Below, piece by piece: positions 57,591 through 64,000 of a stretch of DNA of 64,000 nt (positions are counted from its first letter, which is position 1; each line of letters opens with the position of its first letter). The stretch comes from Cryptomeria japonica. Its lineage: Eukaryota; Streptophyta; Pinopsida; Cupressales; Cupressaceae. The translations under genes were made by a program, and so were the position numbers. Below the pieces are notes generated by a model. The model was not told the DNA's origin. It made no database searches and saw only the letters and a program-made list of their open reading frames with translations. The stretch is from the NCBI RefSeq assembly GCF_030272615.1, contig NC_081411.1, forward strand, positions 42,149,140 to 42,213,139. Direction: 5' to 3'.

Positions 57591-58749
57591 TGATGAATAC
57601 TAAGAGGGGGGGGTGAATTAGTATACCAAAAAATACTATACTTAAACTCTTAAATAGTTTAGCAGATAACGGTATAACAGATTCACTAATAAACTAGTTG
57701 AGATAAATGCAAACCAAATAGCAAATAAAGCATTCACCCACAAGAGCACAATCACCATAACACAATATATTTGACGTGGAAACCCAAATGGGAAAAACCA
57801 TGGTGAACAGAAACTCACAAGTAACTATCTGCAGAATAGAAACTAGACTGGTTAAGGTCATACAATGTTCTTCACCAAAATAGATCCTATTAGGAATCTA
57901 GATCTCTGTTAGGAGATAAGTCCTGTTAAAGACTACCTTATGAGAGGATTTCAAATCCACGGTTGCAAACCACCTTGTTAAAGGATTTACAAAGGCTTTG
58001 CTAGGCCTACCCGGTTAAGGGTTTCAGACTTGTCGAAGATGTGAGTAATCAACAAGTGAGTGATCTAGATACTAGCACAGTATGCTTGGTTAGATCCTTA
58101 ATAGCTCATTGTTAATGCATTTCAACAATACTTCAGTCTTCAATATCTCCACACTCTAACTCTTCACACAGACCTAATCTTCTTTGCAAAGATCACACAT
58201 AACCTTATCACACTTCTCATACATCATACATCTCTCTTACATACAAACCCTAGACATGATGTCCTTATAAAGAAAACTAATTTCATGTCGGTCCAATAGG
58301 ATTAGACTACAAGTTCCCAGGTTCAGTGCATCTAGACACATTTGATAGCATGACACAAAATCACCACCAAAGTGTCGATGGATGATAACTCATCACACAT
58401 TACAGAAATACCGGTTGGTAACTCATCACAGAGTAATACCGGTTAATACAATATACCGATTACCGGTTGTCAAAAATGAAGACTAGAAAATGTTAACTAC
58501 CGCTTTGCTCCTTGGTACCGCTTGAGATCTTTGAACCGCTTGAGGTCTTCATACCGCTTGGGTCTTCAGTCAATCTGTGATCGGTAAACATTTTCTACAA
58601 AACACTAATAGTCTAAAGACTATAATACACAATACCGATTGGAGCAGTTATCGGTTGAGTCATAATTCATACATCAAGAAAGTGTGTGTCCATCATAAAG
58701 AAAGTCTATGTCCATGAATGACAATCAAAACATCATCAAAATTCCAACA
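57591..58749 (-). repeat. Element X 3' LTR (complete)
   Basis: 1159 bp, starting TGATGAATACTAAGAGGGGG and ending ATTCCAACA, with a polypurine tract right of it. It holds many ACCGGTT/ACCGATT words (about 58010-58660) and a tandem 18-bp repeat (accgcttgagatctttga and two variants, 58517-58570). The left flank is aggtc; the partner LTR is beyond the window. Confidence 0.85.
58517..58570. repeat. 18-bp tandem repeat in X LTR
   Basis: Three units: accgcttgagatctttga, accgcttgaggtcttcat and accgcttgggtcttcagt. They lie within a cluster of ACCGG/ACCGA words. Confidence 0.8.
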
Positions 58750-58763
58750 ATCTTCCCCTTTGG
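58750..58763 (-). other. Element X polypurine tract
   Basis: The minus strand reads ACCAAAGGGGAAGAT before LTR start TGTTGGAAT, nearly the same as in W and Y. Confidence 0.8.
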
Positions 58764-59024
58764 TATTGATGGCAACACTTAGGAAAATTTTGACATCTAA
58801 GTGTTTTTACAACAAAAAAATGCCATAATCAAAATTACTCCCCCTAAGCATATACACTATCCCTTTTTGCAGAAATTACAATATACACTACTCCCAAAAT
58901 GAAAGTATACAGGAAATGATAACATTCACCAAAATTTTAATGTACTACTCCCCCTTTGCCAATAATGACAAAGTAGTGTAGAATAACCCTTGTTTCTCAT
59001 TATCATAAAAAATAGAGTAAATGT

Positions 59025-60925
59025 TTATGACAATAAGGAATGAAACTTATCAAAAACAGATTTAAAGTCCTGCATAAAAGTTTTCATGGCTAATGTCCAT
59101 GACTCAAGCAATGAAGTAGCAATCTTACTTTCCATTTTCATTTGGAATACCAGTTCTTCCATTGCATCAATGGTACTCATCTCTTGAGTTACCGTGATGG
59201 CTTCTAGATTGAGAAAACATTTATGAAGAATCTGCAATCTAAGAAATAAGAGTAGTTGTAGCTCCTGCAAATCTTTAGATCAGTTGTTGATCTCCAAGTC
59301 CATCTTGGCAGTTTGAAGCTGATAGTGATGAACTGATTGCCCATATGTAGTGAATGAATCATATGACATCTTGAAATTGCTAATATAAGCCTAGAGCTCC
59401 GATTGGAGTTGAGCTTTCTGTTTAAGCACATCATCCCAAAATAGATATGGTTGACAGATTTTACTCAAGAGTAATTTACCTTCACCCATTGCAACACTGA
59501 TATCATTCTGTTGTTTCAGTAGTTGTGTCCGCAGCTCATTCATTTTCTTGACTAAGGCAACATTGAGTGCCCTTTCATGGTTCTTCTTTGCAGTGGCTTC
59601 AGCAGCATCTTCTAAGCATTGTACCTGATCCTCCACTACGGTACAAAGAAGTTTAAGCTTGGACAGAGAGGAATCGGTATAGGGGAGGTTACTACCAAGA
59701 ATCAGACTAGTAAGGGTGTCCACCACAATTTGTATGACATCCCTTTCCTTCTTCCTCTACAACTCTTCTAGTCTTTCATGTGCCAGTTTGATGCCTCACA
59801 GTAGCTCAGACTCATCCATTGATTGAAGGTCAATCGGACTGGTGGTGTCAACCAATTTGACTTGACCATCGGTTGCCTTAGGAGTCTCCGCCTGTTTGTT
59901 CTTTTCTGCTTCCTTCTCCTCTTCTTCTTTTTTCTTATCTTCCTCCTTCTTCCTTTCTTCTCCCTTCCTTTTGTCTTCTTCTTTCTTCTTCTCCTCTTCT
60001 TTCCTCTTCTGCTCTTCTTTCCTCTTCTCCTCTTCTTGTTTCCTCTTTTCCTCTTCTTTCTTTTTCTCTTCCTCTTTCCTCTTGTCTTCTTCTTTCTTTT
60101 TCTCTTCCTCTTTTCTCTTGTTTTCTTCTTGCCTTGCTTTTTCTGCTTTCTCTTTCTCCGCTTTCTCAACCTTTTCCTTGTCCTATTTCTCTCTTTCTGC
60201 TTTGTCTTTGTCCTGTTTTTCTTTCTCTGCTTTTTCTTTATCCAGTTTCTCCTTCTCTATGTCAAGAGTGACATCCCCAACATCTAATGCATCCACATCA
60301 ATGGGATCATTTTTCTCTATCACTCTTTCCCCTTTGCTATCAAATGCCTCATCGAGGTTGCCTAATGATAGGCCCGGTTCTTTTTTTGCCTTCATATTTG
60401 CTTCAGATACTTGGTGTAGCCTGACAGCAGCTTTAGCATGTAGATGAGTATCCTTCTCCACTTCAGAGGCTTTACCTTCTAGTAGCCTGAGTCTTCTTCT
60501 TCTCATGAAGAAGAGGCCTTTGTTCTTATCCATTATCTCAAATAATTCAGAATTAGAGGCATCGGGGAAGTATTGTGCAAAGACTTTCTCCCTTATTTCC
60601 TGTTCCTTTTCAATGGAAATGCACCATTTATTATCTAAAGAATGATACAAAGAATCTATTGTAACTAATCTAATTTATGATGACGACCGGTCATTGACAC
60701 ACAAATATTTGATAACTTCCTGCTCTACTTTTTTCACATTATCTGTAAAATCATCAAGCACCTTCCTCTTAATATTCTTAATACTCCTTGTACAATGTGT
60801 CATCGGCTTGTAAGAGGAAATATCTATATTTACTAGTGCATAGGTTGCATGCACTAATAGGGATTTGACTGTTGCAATGATTAGAAAACAACGAGTGGTG
60901 TGATCTAAAAATAACACATCTTGCT
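59025..60925 (-). pseudogene. Element X coiled-coil protein, C-terminal part
   Basis: Minus-strand frames from 60925 to 59025, broken by a few stops and shifts. Order: a segment with SYKPMTHCTRSIKNIKRKVL (about 60800), then NKWCISIEKEQEIREKVFAQ (60650-60183). Next is a very long Lys/Glu/Arg run (about 60240-59890; EEEKRKEEQKRKEEEKKKEE) that is a predicted charged helix. After it come DLQSMDESELL and a coiled-coil domain (59726-59391; CLEDAAEATAKKNHERALNV). The family relation to Y and W rests on the matching SYKxMTxxxRxxK and DAMEELV motifs and the same position before the polypurine tract. Function unknown; no pol domain. Confidence 0.65.
59880..60240. repeat. Ctt/tct-rich low-complexity tract coding for a K/E run
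   Basis: The plus strand is nearly pure pyrimidine (ttcctcttctttc-type words, imperfect 15- to 36-bp periods); read minus it gives alternating Lys and Glu/Arg. Long open frames on the plus strand here are shadows of this composition. Confidence 0.8.
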
Positions 60926-61566
60926 ATTATAGATCCTCTTATGCTCACTCAATACTGCATCACCAACATACTCTGCAACTCTTTCAATAAATCGTATCAA
61001 CTTATTACTTGTATCTCGTATCATAAAAATATTTCATCACAATGTTATTTTATAGACATTAGATTTCATGTCGGCTTAGGAACCTCATCACAATTTCCTA
61101 GGTGCAGTGTATCTGGCCAATCTTTCATAACACATCATAGATTACCACCAAATATGTCGATTAGGGATAACTCATCACGACCGGTGATAACTCATCACAC
61201 AATCAGTGAAACCGGTTGGAACACCGATACCGGTTAAGAGTTAAACTCTTCCAACTCATACATCGATTGTTCTCCATTCGCTTCCTTGTTGATCTTCGTA
61301 GTATCTCCAAACTGGTGTAAGTGAAAATGACCAAAACCAATGTCATTCCTGTATATATTGGTTGTCTACATATATACTGGTTAGATGCCTTCAAAACGGT
61401 TGGACTTTACTATACAAATGATACCGGTTTGCAATACTAAGACTTAGGAGTAGTACTGATTTGTCTTGCATAAGATGACTATTAATATATGAACATATGT
61501 GTGTGTGTATGTGTCATCAATGACAACAAAAAGTCATCTATTATAAAAATCATCATCAAGCCAACA
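60926..61566 (-). repeat. Element Y LTR, truncated at the left
   Basis: Right end GCCAACA at 61566 is followed by a polypurine tract (61567-61580). The interior resembles the X LTR (atttcatgtcggct.., ggataactcatcac, ACCGGTT words). The G-run end expected on the left is missing and the sequence passes into X coding DNA near 60925, so X and Y are joined by deletion or recombination. Confidence 0.6.
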
Positions 61567-61580
61567 ATCTCCCCCTTTGG
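61567..61580 (-). other. Element Y polypurine tract
   Basis: The minus strand reads CCAAAGGGGGAGAT before TGTTGGC. Confidence 0.8.
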
Positions 61581-61899
61581 CATTGATGGCAATACTTAGA
61601 ATATTTTACAACTTTACAATTAAGTGTGCTTACAAAAATTATACATACACATTTCTTTCTACTCCCCCTTAATAGTGCATACAAAATTTTCAAGCACATA
61701 CATATTTCTACTCCCCCTTTGACAACAATGCCAAAATGAAAAGTAAAATACATATATATTATATCAAAATTTGTATCAAAAACTACATATACAAAAATAT
61801 AAGTTTTTCAAGGAGTTTTCACTGCAATTTTTAAGAAAGTGTCACTGAAAGTAATCTTCATCTGAGTAAAATCATTATCCCATGTTTCCAATAATGTTT

Positions 61900-64000
61900 C
61901 AATGAACTCAATAGTTGTCATTACTTGTGCAACAAATTCTTCCATTGCATCCACTGTGCTCATTTCTGGAGTTGAAAAAATCACTTCTGCATCCTTGCAC
62001 GCTCAATGTAAGTTGTCCACTTTAGGTCTCAATTGGTTCTTTAGTTCTTTCAAGGATCTAAGTCTCTTAGCTTGTTCATAATCATAAACATCTAACCGAT
62101 GTTGCAAAACATCAACTGATTTACCAAATTCCATGGCTGAATCCTGTAATGGTATGTAATCATTACATATCTTCTCCAGTTCTTTTTCTATCTCTTCTCG
62201 CCTCTTTTTCCCATCAGAATAGAAAAATGAAATGTTAGATGTATAGGCCAAAATCCTTCCTCTAGTTTCAACAACACTTCTCAAAATATCTTTATTTACA
62301 GATAAAGCAATCTTCCCTTTATCAATATCTGCCATTAGTTGGTCTCCCCTCTTCTTTCTGTAATTCTTCTCAGCTAAGGTTTGGGTTGCTTCTTCAAGTG
62401 TTTTTAGTTGGTTAGTAGCATCAGCAACCAATTGTCCAAGCTTTCCAATAGGAGTAGTCAAGTTTCTAGTGTCAGTCTCTGGTAGGAGACTTGACAAAAT
62501 GTCAACAACAATTTGTATAGTTGTTGCTTCTTTCCTCTACTCTTTTAACCTTTTCTTTTGAGCCTGAGATTGCATGACAGAAGCAATCTCCATTAGTTCA
62601 AATGCACTCATATTATCTACATCTATAGGCCCTTTAATGCTTATAGAGTCATCCTCATCATTAGTTTGCTGCTTGGCCTTTGTTTTTTCCTTTTCAATTG
62701 TTTCTCTATTGTTTTCTCCTCTGTTTTCTCTTTGTCTTCATCCTTTTTCTTTACAGTTTCCTTCACTTCAACCTCTTTCTCTTGTTTCTCTTTATCTACC
62801 TCTGTAGGTTTCTCTTGTGTACTTTTAGTAACCGGTGGTAGTTGATCTTGGTTTTCTTTTGCAGGCGACGGTTGAATATCCACACTAGGTTCATTGATCG
62901 GTGCTTCAGCTGCTTTCTGTGTAACAGTAATGACCAGTTGTTGTATTGGTTCCTTAATTGGTTCAATGATGTTATTAGTTGTATCAATAGTGTCCTGGAT
63001 ATCATCAATATCATCTACAAAGAAAATAACTGGTGGAGAAGTTGTGTCATCCTTATTTTTAATAGGATAGACAACATCCAATGTAATAATCTCTTCTTCA
63101 TCTAGCTCCAATGGAGCTCCAGTCTCTGTTTGGGACTTCAATTTCTCATGCATCCTTTGAATGTCTTTAGCTATCTGGTGAGTATCATCTTCAACAAATT
63201 GAACCTTTCCAACCAATAACTTCAATCTTCTTGACTTAGAATGAAATTGTCCTTTGAAATTATCAAGCAATGCATTCATCTTTAGATAACTCGGAAAAAT
63301 ATTCAATGAAAATTTTGTCAATAATTTCTTTATCTTGTTCCACAACCACTTTCCATTTATTTACAAGAATAGAATACAAAGAATCAAAAATATGTTTTTC
63401 AATATCCTGAGGCAACTGATTGTATTGACACAGCTGGTTGATTACCTCTTGAACAATTTGTTTCTTCTATCCATCATCAAATGAATCAAAATACTCTTTC
63501 ACATTATCAAACCTTTTCCTCCCTAATGTTTTTAATGCCCTCTCAAAATCAGTCATAGCCTTGTATGAGATAGCATTAATAGAAGTACTTTTCTTTGAAA
63601 TGTCTCCTATTGGTTTAGCTTTCTTACCAGTCACTTTTATCTTCTTAGGTTCCTCTTCAATGTTAGTATCCTCAAATTTTTCTTGGAGAATGAGTTATCT
63701 ACCTCTTTTCTTCATTGCAGTCTGCTTCTTTGCATATACTTTGGGTGTTGGTTCCTTTTTTATTTGAACACTTCTTATCACCCTTGTACCGGTGGTCACT
63801 GAAGGTGCTTACTCAACTTTCTTATTTTTCTCTTTTCCACTACTGGGTTGAGCAAGTGCAATTCATTCCTAGAAATTTCTCAGTATTTTATTCTTCTTAT
63901 CCTTAGGAGATGCCAAAAGGTTGTAGGCATAACCGATTAACAAGTCATAGTTGACTTCATAACTCATTTCTTACATCTCTTCTTCCCTGGGTTCAATGGC
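61900..64000 (-). pseudogene. Element Y coiled-coil protein, C-terminal part (runs out of window)
   Basis: Minus-strand frames from the window edge. They start with YEVNYDLLIGYAYNLLASPK, related to the Lys-rich zone of W (YEVDTQILDAYEKMQIGAP). Then follow basic residues (KKIKVTGKKAKPIGDISKKS) and a helical zone with SYKAMTDFERALKTLGRKRF (about 63560-63500). The frame 63345-62641 (234 codons) is acidic, then Lys/Glu-rich. The frame 62497-62003 (164 codons) is a coiled coil (QLKTLEEATQTLAEKNYRKK). A short end contains MSTVDAMEEFVAQVMTTIEF. Homologous to X over its whole visible length. Unknown function. Confidence 0.65.

Larger units (their letters stand above)
55399..57750. repeat. 2.35-kb duplicated segment, right copy
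   Basis: See 44285-46636. Beyond 57750 this copy continues in the X LTR, whereas the left copy is cut at 46636. Confidence 0.9.

Noticed and set aside
44285..57750. Reading the two copies of 44285-46636 as a giant 2.35-kb LTR
   Set aside because: The PBS and polypurine tract define an 804-bp LTR; the rest is internal DNA that was duplicated with it, including nested LTR fragments.
59823..60447. Long plus-strand ORFs (154 and 183 codons) rich in Phe, Leu and Ser
   Set aside because: Antisense shadow of the Lys/Glu repeat of element X. They carry no domain and follow directly from the pyrimidine-rich composition.

Overview
The window reads as plant nuclear heterochromatin, most likely from a gymnosperm or conifer. 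That assignment is an inference from element style (very long nested LTR elements, copia-type LTRs with a ..TTCACCCCCCCTCT.. end, plant mobile domain genes, L1 LINEs), not from a marker gene. I see no intact cellular gene, tRNA or rRNA. Almost all of the 64 kb can be assigned to at least ten transposable elements nested in one another. In general the reading frames are broken.

Left third (1-23032). A decayed Ty1/copia element (A, + strand; RT at 1-742, RT/RNase H at 1798-1986 and 21649-22106, 3' LTR from about 22162) was hit twice. A solo LTR (743-1797, TSD tgtac) lies in its RT domain. A 19.7-kb minus-strand composite (1987-21648, TSD tggat) lies in its RNase H domain. The composite is a LARD-like element: 4.2-kb LTRs, an initiator-tRNA-Met type PBS, a polypurine tract and about 3.6 kb of internal DNA without coding capacity. 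A 7.56-kb plus-strand Ty3/gypsy-like element (8864-16424, TSD atgat) is nested in it. That inner element encodes only Gag plus a protease-like domain and has GC-rich hairpin modules in its LTRs.

Middle (23033-44284). A gypsy-type LTR (V, minus strand) is split by an 8.4-kb minus-strand L1 LINE (25041-33413, 16-bp TSD, ORF1/ORF2 joined by an ATGA overlap). To the right of the V polypurine tract is a plus-strand, antisense gene for a plant mobile domain (PMD) protein. It has a TATA box, a spliced leader exon and an RGG/glycine-rich tail. A minus-strand, copia-type, non-autonomous element (W, 36600-43465) splits that tail. The PMD gene ends at 44220.

Right third (44285-64000). Gypsy-type element T (minus) has an LTR at 44285-45088, a PMD remnant on the antisense strand, a gag-protease frame fused directly to an integrase C-terminal GPY/F tail, a 2.5-kb repeat-rich leader, a PBS and a second LTR at 55399-56202. 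The stretch 44285-46636 is repeated almost perfectly at 55399-57750, nested insertions included. This points to recent unequal recombination rather than two independent insertions. The right copy carries copia-type element X (LTR 57591-58749), followed by a relative, Y (LTR fragment to 61566). W, X and Y lack recognisable pol. They carry instead a related, large, unrecognised protein: a globular domain followed by Lys/Glu-rich coiled coils. This is the best candidate for an undescribed system here.

The parts work together only as parasites of one another. LARD, the inner gypsy element, T, W, X and Y all lack RT and integrase core, so each would need enzymes supplied in trans.
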